A stretch of 64,000 nucleotides of DNA from Campylobacter showae (GTDB taxonomy: Bacteria; Campylobacterota; Campylobacteria; Campylobacterales; Campylobacteraceae), in contig NZ_CP012544.1 in assembly GCF_004803815.1 (NCBI RefSeq), positions 248,001 through 312,000 of the forward strand. The letters are read 5' to 3'. The notes below the pieces were generated by a model, which was not told the origin of the DNA, did not search any database, and worked only from the letters and a program-made list of their open reading frames with translations. The position numbers were made by a program, and so were the translations under genes. Numbering within the stretch: the stretch's first letter is position 1; the number at the start of each line of letters is the position of its first letter. Of the stretch, positions 1 through 7,631 are shown one piece after another.

Positions 1-475
1 TAGTTTCGCCCTCTAGGCTAAAGCCGATTTTTTCCTTGCCGTTTTTGTCCGCCGTAAAGCCGCCAAGCTCGAATTTTAGCACCACGGGCTTAGTGACGCC
101 GTGCATAGTGAGCGTGCCCACGACCTTGCCTTCTGTGTCGCTTTCTTTCTCAAATTTGACCATTTTGTAGGTGATTTTGTCAAATTTAGCCGCGTTGAAA
201 AAGTCTGCGCTTCGCAGGTGTTCGTCGCGTTTGTCGTTTTGCGTATTTACCGAGGCGGTCTCGATCGTGGCCTCGAGCGCTTTGAGCACTTTGGCGTTTT
301 TGTCGTAGTCGATCACGGCGTCAAATTTGCCGAAATTTCCGCTTACTTTTGAGATGCTTAGGTGCTTGATCTTAAAGCCGACGTTGCTGTGTACCGGATC
401 GATCTCGTATACCGCGGCGTTTGCGAAGCTCGCTGCTAGCGCTGCGACTAGCGAAAATTTGATTAGTTTTTTCAT
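1..475 (-). CDS. YceI-like periplasmic protein (3' end off the window)
   Basis: Minus-strand gene that runs off the left edge; 158 codons are visible. The start is an ATG (complement of 473-475) with GAGGAG five bases upstream. The first 20 residues (MKKLIKFSLVAALAASFANA) form a clear cleavable signal peptide, so the product should be periplasmic. The mature part begins with DPVHSNVGFKIKHL and later has MHGVTKPVVLKLEF, both typical of the YceI family of lipocalin-like beta-barrels that bind polyisoprenoids or other lipophilic ligands. Family members are about 190 residues, so roughly 30 residues are missing. The ligand cannot be read from sequence. The start codon is followed leftwards only by this gene, so no operon partner is visible. 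Confidence 0.85.
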   Translation of the reverse strand, partial: MKKLIKFSLVAALAASFANAAVYEIDPVHSNVGFKIKHLSISKVSGNFGKFDAVIDYDKNAKVLKALEATIETASVNTQNDKRDEHLRSADFFNAAKFDKITYKMVKFEKESDTEGKVVGTLTMHGVTKPVVLKFELGGFTADKNGKEKIGFSLEGET

Positions 476-610
476 TTTTTCTCCTCGTGATTTTGGTTTG
501 AAAGTGTATTTTAAAAAAGTAAATATATAACTTTTTCGCAACATTTTGAGAAAAATTTGAATTACTTATTCGCCTCCTGCTAATCGTGTGGAAAAATAAT
601 CAGGCTAAAT

Positions 611-1513
611 TTAGCCTAAAATTTCCCCAACGAAAAACAGCACCGACATCGCAAACGTGCTGAGCGCGACGACCTTTAGCTGCCCGTCGAAGTCGCGGCA
701 CTCCTGCACTTTTAAGACGAAAAAGAGATGCCAAATAAGCGGTGCAAAGCTAGCTACGTAGAGTAGTTTTACGCCCGAGTCGCCCCGCAAAAGCGAGTAG
801 TAAAGCATTAATCCCGCACCGCCAGCGATCAGCGCATAGTGGTAGAGCTTGGCCGCACGCAGCCCGATACGCACGGGGATCGTGCGCTTGCCCTTGATCG
901 CGTCGTTTTGGATATCGCGCATATTATTTAAATTTAGCACCGCCGTGCTTAGCATCCCGCACGCGCACGCAGGCAGTAGCAGCGCCGCATCGAGCGAACG
1001 CGCGTATAAAAAGTACGAACCCAGCACGCTAAGTAACCCAAAAAATAAAAACACGAAAACGTCGCCAAGCCCCAGGTATCCGTATGCGCCGGCGCCCACG
1101 GTGTAGCGGATCGCAGCGTATATCGACGCGCCGCCTAGCGCCAAAAACAGCAGCACGAGATAAAACCGCTCGCCAAACGCCAAAACGCTTAGCGCGAGGC
1201 TCGAAAATGCCGAAAGCAGCGCCGTAACGACTATGACGCGCTTCATCTCGGCTGCGCTCATCTGCCCTGTTTGGATCGCGCGACGCGGCCCCAGTCTGCC
1301 CTCGTCGTCGGTGCCCTTCACTGCGTCGCCGTAGTCGTTAGCGTAGTCGCTGAGTACCTGAAACAGCAATGTCGTAAGCAGCGCCAGCGCAAAAATATCC
1401 GCTCTAAATGCGCCCGCGCCGTATGCTGCGCCGCTACCGAGCAGTACGCCCGAGACGCTAAGGGGTAGCGATCTAAGGCGAGCGGATGCGTAAAGAGCTT
1501 TTGCGGTTATCAT
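611..1513 (-). CDS. menA: MenA-type 1,4-dihydroxy-2-naphthoate prenyltransferase
   Basis: A 300-residue integral membrane UbiA-superfamily prenyltransferase. It would attach the polyprenyl tail to a naphthoate in menaquinone synthesis at the inner membrane. The first Asp-rich motif lies in YANDYGDAVKGTDDEGRLGP, followed by RRAIQTGQMS, which is MenA-like rather than UbiA-like. The second Asp-rich motif is in NLNNMRDIQNDAIKGKRTIP. About eight or nine hydrophobic segments follow. I chose the ATG at complement 1511-1513 (MITAKALYASARLRSLPLSV) because it matches the usual family start. The frame stays open upstream to 1585, but that stretch reads as translated intergenic sequence. Menaquinone methylation by ubiE (39854-40570) would be the next step. 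Campylobacter generally uses the futalosine route, so the exact substrate form is inferred. Confidence 0.85.
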   Translation of the reverse strand: MITAKALYASARLRSLPLSVSGVLLGSGAAYGAGAFRADIFALALLTTLLFQVLSDYANDYGDAVKGTDDEGRLGPRRAIQTGQMSAAEMKRVIVVTALLSAFSSLALSVLAFGERFYLVLLFLALGGASIYAAIRYTVGAGAYGYLGLGDVFVFLFFGLLSVLGSYFLYARSLDAALLLPACACGMLSTAVLNLNNMRDIQNDAIKGKRTIPVRIGLRAAKLYHYALIAGGAGLMLYYSLLRGDSGVKLLYVASFAPLIWHLFFVLKVQECRDFDGQLKVVALSTFAMSVLFFVGEILG

Positions 1514-1736
1514 TTTTTGCCTTTTGTTGATTTTTAGCGCCGAATTTACGGCAAATTTGAGCTCAAATTTAGCACCCGAATGCAAAAAATAATATAAATT
1601 TGACCCGGTTTACGGGTGAAATTTGTAAATTTGGGATTAAAATTTGACGGCAAATGTCGCCAAATTTAGAGTTTTGAAATCAGGCAAATTTACCGCCAAA
1701 GCTAGCGTAAAATCCTAGCGTTACAGTATAAATTTA

Positions 1737-2303
1737 TCAAATTTCCGCTATTTCTCGCCAAAACTCAATTGCATTATCATCGCCGGCCTGGACGAATTTA
1801 GCTATTTCTTCCGTGCTCGGTACGGCCTTTTTGCTTAGTCGCGTGATATCGATGCTTCCAAGCGCTCTAAAAAATCTCTCAAAATCGCTCGCAACGCGCC
1901 TACCGCAAAGCTCTTCGTCTCCGAGCAGCCACGCATAAATCGCGCCGTCCGTGCAATCAATCAGAAATATCCACGGATCGCCGACGGCAAAAACTATCAA
2001 ATTTGCAGGACGCGTATCGCCGTGCCACCATTTGCCGCTGTATTCGTCGGTGCTGTTTAGCCGCACTAGCTCGCTAGCGTAGTCGCCGCCAGCGCCAAAT
2101 CGTACGTTGCAAACTTCAAATTCGCCCAAGTCAAATTTACAAACTAGGCGCAAAAACGTAGGCGGAAATTTGACGCCTAGAGCCTCTTGCGCATTTTCTA
2201 GCGCTCGCGTGGACGCGTCGACATCGCTTTGTGCTAGCAGCCTCATGCCCGTTATGCCCTCTTGTTCCAGAGGCAGGCATATCTCGTCTAGCTTTAAAAA
2301 CAT
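1737..2303 (-). CDS. SMI1/KNR4 (SUKH) family protein
   Basis: A 188-residue soluble protein without signal peptide or membrane segment. The stretch EALGVKFPPTFLRLVCKFDLGEF and the later WWHGDTRPANLIVFAVGDPWIFLID resemble the SUKH fold. In that family the first stretch carries a 'large enough/not too large to bind' Pro-Thr-Phe turn and the second is the core strand pair. SUKH proteins in bacteria are often immunity proteins for polymorphic or contact-delivered toxins, but no toxin gene is adjacent. The downstream neighbour is a broken secreted-protein gene (2323-3192), so this may be a remnant of a larger accessory cluster. A second SUKH-like gene lies at 32966-33649. Family assignment is by eye and moderately sure; function is not established. 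Confidence 0.6.
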   Translation of the reverse strand: MFLKLDEICLPLEQEGITGMRLLAQSDVDASTRALENAQEALGVKFPPTFLRLVCKFDLGEFEVCNVRFGAGGDYASELVRLNSTDEYSGKWWHGDTRPANLIVFAVGDPWIFLIDCTDGAIYAWLLGDEELCGRRVASDFERFFRALGSIDITRLSKKAVPSTEEIAKFVQAGDDNAIEFWREIAEI

Positions 2304-2322
2304 ATTTTTCTCTGCTTTCAGT

Positions 2323-3192
2323 TTATTTGAGATTTTTTGTTTCGGTTTTTACGATTTCGCCGTTTTCGCCGTAAAATTTCGTAGTCGCTGCGCCCGCTTT
2401 TGCGTCGGTTACGACCTCTTTTACGAGCTTGCCTTTTTCGTTAAATTCTTTTTGTATTTTAACCGCTTCGTTTAGCGGCTTGCCTATCGTTTGGCGCTGG
2501 TCTATCACGCTTTTTAGTTTGCCGCTCGGATAGAAAAACTCAAAATACGCAGACTCGCCGCCTATCTGGTATGCGCGGCTATGCAGGCGCCCGCTGTCGC
2601 CTTATTTTTCAAAAGTCGTTTCCTTTTTGCCCGTTCGGACGCTGGTAAATTCCTTATACGAGGGTTTGCCGTCTCTGCGGTATTCGGCTATGTTGTTTTC
2701 GACGAAAAAGCCTAAATTTGCGTCGAAGCGTTTGGTTTTTCGGTACAGTTTTAGCGCCTCGCCCGCGTCAAAAAGCTCCAGCAGCTCCCTTTCTAGCCCG
2801 CTCCATAGGCACCTCTCGGCCGTGAACGCAGGCGCGTCTCGGTGCTCTTTTGAGTAGACTTCGAGCAGCACCCAGCGTCCGTTTTTGCGGACGGTGAGCG
2901 AGATTTTTAGTTTTGTGGATGGGTCGTCCGGGATCTTGCGCTTGTACTTCTCGTCCGCTTCGTTGATGACGTAGCGATTTAGCTGTGTGCCGCTCGCGTC
3001 TAGCTAAGTGAGGTAGAGTCTGTTGCGTATTTTGCTGCTCGCGTCCTTTTCGCCGTTACGCAGGTCGTACTTAAAAAATATCTCATAGGTTGCGATTTGT
3101 TCGTCGTTTTGCTGCCTGGGCGCGTAGTTGTAGCCTGCTTGTAGCGAAGTCGCGCAGGTCAAAACTATAAAAAACCTTAATAAATTTTTCAT
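2323..3192 (-). pseudogene. Secreted protein gene with YwqK/MORN-like repeats, interrupted by two in-frame stop codons
   Basis: One reading frame of 290 codons is interrupted by TAG at complement 3004-3006 and TAA at complement 2602-2604. No frame change is needed to pass either stop. The first part (3192 down) begins MKNLLRFFIVLTCATSLQAG, a signal peptide. After the TAG the frame continues LDASGTQLNRYVINEADEKY and carries on to the TAA. It resumes with GDSGRLHSRAYQIGGESAYF. The last part has the KEFNEKGKLVKEVV and FYGENGEIVKTE pattern seen in 'YwqK family antitoxin'/MORN-like repeats. Continuous coding character across both stops argues that this was one exported protein and is now a pseudogene. 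Sequencing error or stop readthrough are less likely alternatives. It sits between the SUKH gene and pldA. Confidence 0.7.
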
Positions 3193-3415
3193 CTATCTCC
3201 TTAGGTTTTGCGCTTATGTTGCGGCGGCGACCTTACGTAAATTTAAATGATCGCGCCACGTTTGTAATTTTTAAAATTTACTCTCTCGCTTTTCTATGCG
3301 CATTGCCCGATCGTCAAATTTACTGCGCTTGTCTGTTTGGGCAAATTTGACTTATCGCTTTTAGCTGCTTGCCGCGATTTTTACCTTGCCTGCGCCGCCT
3401 GAGCGCGTTAGCCTT

Positions 3416-4510
3416 TTATTTTAAAATCGCAAAGCCGATACCGACTTTATCAGTGTGGCGATTGTAGTCGATGAGGCTCTCGCCATATCCCGTAAAGTAC
3501 TTCACGTAGCCGTAAACGCCGCTCTTGCCAAACGGAAATAGCCATCCAAGCTCGCCCGCGCCGCGGTTTGTTTTATCAAAATGCAGGTTGTTGCGCACCA
3601 TCGCCGTAAAGACGTGACCGCGGTAAGGCAGAGCGAAATTTATATCCATATTGCCGATGTATTTTTCGATGTCGGGATTGTCGTCGCTGCCTTTGCTTTC
3701 CGGTATGCGCGCCCACGCTCGCGGGATCACGACGAGGCTACCGGCGTAAAGTTTAGCCTCGAGATATACGCGGTTCCATGAGCGCGACTTCTCGCCGCCT
3801 TGGCCGTTACTCTCGTGCAAAAGTCCCGCGCGTAGGTAATCAAGACTCGGTAGCGCCTCAAATCTCATCGGGACGGTTATGAAAATCTCGGGGCGATAGT
3901 TGGTCTCGCGAAACGGCGTAGAGCTCTTAGCCGTCTGCCACCACGAGCTTTGCGAGTAGCCCGCCGAGATCGTTTCGTTCATGTCAAACACGTCGTAAAA
4001 TAGCGGCTTTTGCAAGCTGATTTGAAAAGCGGTCTCAAATCTGCGCCTGCCTTCAACGTCGTTAAACGCGTACGTCGCGGGCAGGAGGTAGTTTAGATGG
4101 TGCATTTTTAAGCCCAAAATTTCATCCACGTCGTATGCCTCGCCGCTTTCAAATTTCGCTTTCGGGCGCTCTTTGGATGCGATTTTTTGCTCCTCCACGG
4201 GTGCGTCCGCTACGCTATCTGAGGGCGCGATCACGGAGCGCTCCATAGCGGCAGTTTCGCCGTCCTTGTCCGTAAATATCGCCTTTTTAGCCGCTAGTTT
4301 ATAAAGCTGAAGGGCTCTTGTTTTGTCGCCTTCGTATTCGAGCTTTGCGGCAGCTTCGTAGAGGTGCTTGGCTTCGTCTTTTGCGGTCGGTTCTGTCAAA
4401 TTTTCAGCCGCATTTTCGGACTGGCTGTCTAAATTTTGCTTCGCCGTTTCCGCCTGGGCGACTATGGCTAAATTTAACAAAATCGCCAGTAAAACGATAA
4501 TTTTTTTCAT
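3416..4510 (-). CDS. pldA: Outer membrane phospholipase A
   Basis: A 364-residue exported beta-barrel enzyme that hydrolyses acyl chains of phospholipids misplaced in the outer leaflet. Residues 1-20 form a signal peptide. Residues about 44-77 look like one TPR-type helical hairpin (EAKHLYEAAAKLEYEG), an N-terminal addition absent from the E. coli enzyme. The catalytic triad is visible as His232 and Ser234 in LHESNG and Asn246 in SRSWNR. The 2- and 12-residue spacing is the same as in E. coli OMPLA. The barrel ends with VGIGFAILK, an outer-membrane-type C-terminus though not the usual terminal Phe. Its start overlaps the mobA stop by four bases, so the two are translationally coupled although functionally unrelated. 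Confidence 0.93.
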   Translation of the reverse strand: MKKIIVLLAILLNLAIVAQAETAKQNLDSQSENAAENLTEPTAKDEAKHLYEAAAKLEYEGDKTRALQLYKLAAKKAIFTDKDGETAAMERSVIAPSDSVADAPVEEQKIASKERPKAKFESGEAYDVDEILGLKMHHLNYLLPATYAFNDVEGRRRFETAFQISLQKPLFYDVFDMNETISAGYSQSSWWQTAKSSTPFRETNYRPEIFITVPMRFEALPSLDYLRAGLLHESNGQGGEKSRSWNRVYLEAKLYAGSLVVIPRAWARIPESKGSDDNPDIEKYIGNMDINFALPYRGHVFTAMVRNNLHFDKTNRGAGELGWLFPFGKSGVYGYVKYFTGYGESLIDYNRHTDKVGIGFAILK

Positions 4511-5172
4511 ATTTTTCCTTCTTTTAAAGCTTGTTCGTAATCAGCCTGGTAGTTGATGTTAAAAAACTCGTCCTTGTTTGCGAATTTTACGATCTTGCAG
4601 CGGCAGCGGCTACGCAAAAGCCCGATCTTGTGCTCGCCCGCGGCAAAAAGCTCGCCCGCGGCGCCCGCTAAATCCCCGCTGAAAAACCCGCAAAGCGAGT
4701 GCGTATGCGACTCGTCCGCGGCGATGACCATATCGTATTCTCCGCTAAATTTATATAGTTCGCGCACGCACTCTCCGCTAACAAACGGCATATCGGCCGG
4801 GACGATAAAGACGCTTTCGTTTGGGAAATTTCTAAGGATACTGTAAAGAGCTAGCATCGGAGAAAAGGCGTCAAGGCTCAAATTTGCCGTATCTTGCGAG
4901 CAAATTTGAGCGGAGTTTGCCTCTGTGCCATCTTTGTCGCTCGCCTCGGTCAAATTTGACCGCGAGAATTCTTTCGGACTGGCGTCTTTGATGAGCGGTA
5001 GGGGCGGGTCGAATTTGTCAAATTTAGAGCTAACGAATACGCGATCGAAAATCCGCCCGAATTTATGCGCTCCGTAGTGCGTGAGCGTCGCAAATCCGCC
5101 AAAAGGCAGCAGCGTTTTATCGCGGCCCATTCGCGAGCTTTTGCCGCCGGCAAGGATAACGCATGTTTTCAT
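4507..5172 (-). CDS. mobA: Molybdenum cofactor guanylyltransferase
   Basis: A 221-residue cytoplasmic nucleotidyltransferase. It transfers GMP from GTP to Mo-molybdopterin, forming the guanine dinucleotide form of the cofactor used by periplasmic reductases such as nitrate or formate enzymes. The N-terminal nucleotide-binding signature ILAGGKSSRMGRDKTLLPF is intact. The metal-binding segment IVPADMPFVSG is also present. The length is a little over the E. coli enzyme because of a low-complexity insertion near residues 67-90. The gene starts at ATG (complement 5170-5172) after an AAGGAA-type ribosome site and its stop overlaps the start of pldA. Confidence 0.9.
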   Translation of the reverse strand: MKTCVILAGGKSSRMGRDKTLLPFGGFATLTHYGAHKFGRIFDRVFVSSKFDKFDPPLPLIKDASPKEFSRSNLTEASDKDGTEANSAQICSQDTANLSLDAFSPMLALYSILRNFPNESVFIVPADMPFVSGECVRELYKFSGEYDMVIAADESHTHSLCGFFSGDLAGAAGELFAAGEHKIGLLRSRCRCKIVKFANKDEFFNINYQADYEQALKEGKI

Positions 5173-5253
5173 TTTTTTCCTTAAATTTAAGTGCGGTATA
5201 ATAGCATAAATTTGTTTTAAGCGAGCGGTTAAACTCGCCCAGACTAATTAAAA

Positions 5254-5919
5254 TTATTTATCGCTGATGATTTTTCTAACCGCTAAAGCCGCTAAATTTA
5301 GCCCAAAACACGCCGTTACGCCCATGAAGCTGCCCAGTTTCACGCATCTTGGCAACTCGGTCGAAAACACGACGTCAAATTTGCCTTTAAAGCCTGCTTT
5401 TTTAAGCTCGGTGCGTATTTTTTTAGCAAACGGATCGTTGCAGGTTTGCCAGACGGAGGCGACCTTGATCTGCGTCGGATCGATGCGCTTTGCGCCGCCC
5501 ATCGAGCTGATAAGCTTTTCGTGCGTTTTTAGCACGAGCGCGATCTTGGCGGGTACGTCGTCTATGGCGTCGATCACGAGATCAAAGGGCGAGAAATCAA
5601 AATTTGCGATAAATTCGGGCGTCATTAGCTCTTGCAGCGCCGTTATGCACTCGTATCTTGCGGCAAATTCGCCGACCTTAACGGCGCCGACCGCCTCGCT
5701 GTAAATTTGACGGTTTTGATTGGTTATATCAAAAAGATCCTTGTCGATGATGGTGATTTTACCCACGCCAGCTCGAGCTAGCGCGTCTGCGCAGATACCG
5801 CCTACGCCGCCTACGCCGCAGATTAGGACGTTTGCGTTTTGAAGCTTTTTAAAATCATCGCCAAACAGCCAGCGAGATCTCGTAAATCGGTCGTTTTGAT
5901 CCAAATTCACCTCGTTCAA
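5254..5919 (-). CDS. tcdA: tRNA threonylcarbamoyladenosine dehydratase (E1-like)
   Basis: A 221-residue member of the HesA/MoeB/ThiF family that ATP-dependently converts the tRNA base t6A into its cyclic form. The nucleotide-binding loop VLICGVGGVGGICADALAR (residues about 31-49) and the downstream TNQNRQIY segment are the defining E1-like motifs. Also present are DAIDDVPAKIAL and SSMGGAKRIDPTQI, which fit the TcdA subgroup better than MoeB or ThiF. No zinc-binding CXXC pair is seen, which also separates it from MoeB. At 221 residues it is shorter than the E. coli protein (about 268). Its ATG overlaps the stop of surE by four bases, so the two form an operon. Confidence 0.88.
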   Translation of the reverse strand: MNEVNLDQNDRFTRSRWLFGDDFKKLQNANVLICGVGGVGGICADALARAGVGKITIIDKDLFDITNQNRQIYSEAVGAVKVGEFAARYECITALQELMTPEFIANFDFSPFDLVIDAIDDVPAKIALVLKTHEKLISSMGGAKRIDPTQIKVASVWQTCNDPFAKKIRTELKKAGFKGKFDVVFSTELPRCVKLGSFMGVTACFGLNLAALAVRKIISDK

Positions 5920-6698
5920 ATTTGATCCTTTAGCGCGGTTTTTAGGCCCTGCAAGCTCGCATGCGCGGTCATATCGAGCATGATCGGAGTGAGCGAGGCG
6001 AAACTCTCGCTAAGCACGCTTATGTCGGACTCGCCGTTTTGCTCGTAGTCTAAATTTGACGGCTGTCCAAGCCAGTAATACTCGACGCCGCGCGGGTTGC
6101 GGTGGAGCATGGCGTGCGTGGCGTAGCTGCGTCTGCCGGCGGGCACGATGCGGTAACCTTTAAATTCGCGGGCGGAGACGGCAGGGATATTTACGTTTAA
6201 AAACTGACGCGGCGGCAGTGCTATTTCGCCGTTTAATACGCGCGGAACGATAAATTTGACGGCTTGTTGTGCGAGAGAAAAGCCTAGTTTTTCGATGCTG
6301 TCGTTTTTGTAAAACTGCGAAAACGCGATGCTAGGCACGCCCTGCAAAACGCCCTCCATAGCCGCTCCGCACGTACCCGAGTAGGTGATGTCCTCGCCCA
6401 CATTGGCGCCGTGGTTTATGCCGCTGATTACGAGGTCGGGTAGTTTTTTGTAAAGCGCATGAAGCGCGAGATAGACGCAGTCTGCGGGCGTGGCGTCGTC
6501 GAGTTTGTAAAAATCGTCGTCAAGCTTGATAAAGCGAAGAGGTCTAGTGAGCGTAAGAGAGTGCGCGCAGGCTGATTTTTCGGTACTCGGCGCTACGATC
6601 GTAACGCGCGTATCGGGTAGCTCCCTCAGTGCGCTAGCTAAAGCGTGCAGGCCGCTAGCCTCGAATCCGTCGTCATTTGTAATTAAAATTTCTTTCAA
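5916..6698 (-). CDS. surE: 5'/3'-nucleotidase SurE
   Basis: A 260-residue metal-dependent nucleoside monophosphatase. The N-terminal metal site ILITNDDGFEASG carries the paired Asp residues. The middle motif VISGINHGANVGEDITYSGT supplies Ser/Asn ligands and the family signature. SurE acts on nucleoside 5'- and 3'-monophosphates in the cytoplasm and is associated with stationary-phase survival. The length is normal for the family. The gene is first in a two-gene unit with tcdA (four-base overlap) and is transcribed away from nrfHA across a long AT-rich spacer. Confidence 0.95.
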   Translation of the reverse strand: MKEILITNDDGFEASGLHALASALRELPDTRVTIVAPSTEKSACAHSLTLTRPLRFIKLDDDFYKLDDATPADCVYLALHALYKKLPDLVISGINHGANVGEDITYSGTCGAAMEGVLQGVPSIAFSQFYKNDSIEKLGFSLAQQAVKFIVPRVLNGEIALPPRQFLNVNIPAVSAREFKGYRIVPAGRRSYATHAMLHRNPRGVEYYWLGQPSNLDYEQNGESDISVLSESFASLTPIMLDMTAHASLQGLKTALKDQI

Positions 6699-7090
6699 AT
6701 TTATTCCTTTTTATCACGATTAACGCAAATTTGACGAGCCCATAGCTTTCAAATTTTTAAAGAAATGATTTTAGCACAGCTTTTATTATTTAAATTTAAA
6801 GTTTTGGCCTATGTTGGATATTGTTTACTTTCTATTTTAGTTTTTAAATTTTATTCAAATTTAAGATAGTAAATATATTATATTATATAATACCGAAATA
6901 GATTGAAATTAGTCGCAATAAGTTGATAACAACTACTGTTATATTTACATAGTATAAAAATAAGCTTTAGATTTAATTCTAATTATATTAGGAAAATAAA
7001 TGAGAATTTAAGCGAACTAATAATAAAATACCGGCTTATAAATAAAGTTAAGTTTTATTTAAATTTATAATGGAGGTTAGAAAGCCCGTC
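6699..7090. promoter_or_regulatory. AT-rich divergent intergenic region upstream of nrfHA and surE
   Basis: No gene is seen in this stretch. It is markedly more AT-rich than its surroundings and must hold the nrfHA promoter and probably that of surE. A TATAAT hexamer lies at 6886-6891 and TATAAA at 6953-6958 on the plus strand, but neither has a convincing -35 at normal spacing. A palindrome GTTG-ATAA-CAAC is at 6922-6933. A 7/7 inverted repeat AAATAAA/TTTATTT (7040-7046 and 7054-7060) lies just before nrfH and could be an operator or a 5' UTR hairpin. No exact FNR-type TTGAT-N4-ATCAA site was found. Confidence 0.45.
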
Positions 7091-7612
7091 ATGGAAAACA
7101 CGAAGAAAAAAGCATCCATCTGGGTCATTCTTTTGTTGCTATCGTTTGGAGTGGTTATCGGTCACGGACTATACACTTTTTACTATGCCAAGGGATTTTC
7201 ATACTTTAGTCCGGATCCTGCAGCCTGTAAAAATTGTCACGTGATGAATCAAGTCTACGAAAGCTGGTCAAGAGGCGGACACCAAAACGTCGCTACCTGT
7301 AACGACTGCCATTTGCCGCATGATTTTATAGGATATTGGATCATGAAGGCTCAAAGCGGCCTGGGACACGCGTATGCCGTTACTTTTAAAGATAATCCTT
7401 ACGCATTTACCGCAAACGAAAAAACAAAAAGAGTCGTTCAGGAAAACTGCATGGACTGCCATAAAGAATACGTCTCAAACGTTATCGATCCGCGCGCTAT
7501 AGGAGCGGCAAAACCGTTTGATAAAAATCTCAAAGAGCATCAAGGCAACTCAAATGAGCCTTTAAGATGTATATCTTGCCACCGCGAAGCGGGACACGCG
7601 CATAACTTTTAA
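7091..7612 (+). CDS. nrfH: Cytochrome c nitrite reductase membrane subunit NrfH
   Basis: A NapC/NirT-type tetrahaem quinol dehydrogenase that passes electrons from menaquinol to NrfA. One N-terminal membrane anchor (about residues 10-30 of the shorter form) precedes four CXXCH haem sites: CKNCH, CNDCH, CMDCH and CISCH. I chose the ATG at 7091 (MENTKKKASIWVILLLL) because the alternative ATG at 7070 lies over the only strong ribosome site, GGAGG at 7072-7076. However, the 14-base spacing from GGAGG to 7091 is long, so 7070 stays possible and would add seven residues. nrfA follows 19 bases downstream, the standard order for the nitrite ammonification complex. Confidence 0.93.
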   Translation: MENTKKKASIWVILLLLSFGVVIGHGLYTFYYAKGFSYFSPDPAACKNCHVMNQVYESWSRGGHQNVATCNDCHLPHDFIGYWIMKAQSGLGHAYAVTFKDNPYAFTANEKTKRVVQENCMDCHKEYVSNVIDPRAIGAAKPFDKNLKEHQGNSNEPLRCISCHREAGHAHNF

Positions 7613-7631
7613 AATTTAACAGGAGGATAAA

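Noticed and set aside
2602-3006. TAG and TAA in the secreted protein gene as selenocysteine or pyrrolysine recoding
   Set aside because: Selenocysteine uses TGA, pyrrolysine is not known in Campylobacter, and two different stop codons occur, so a pseudogene is simpler.
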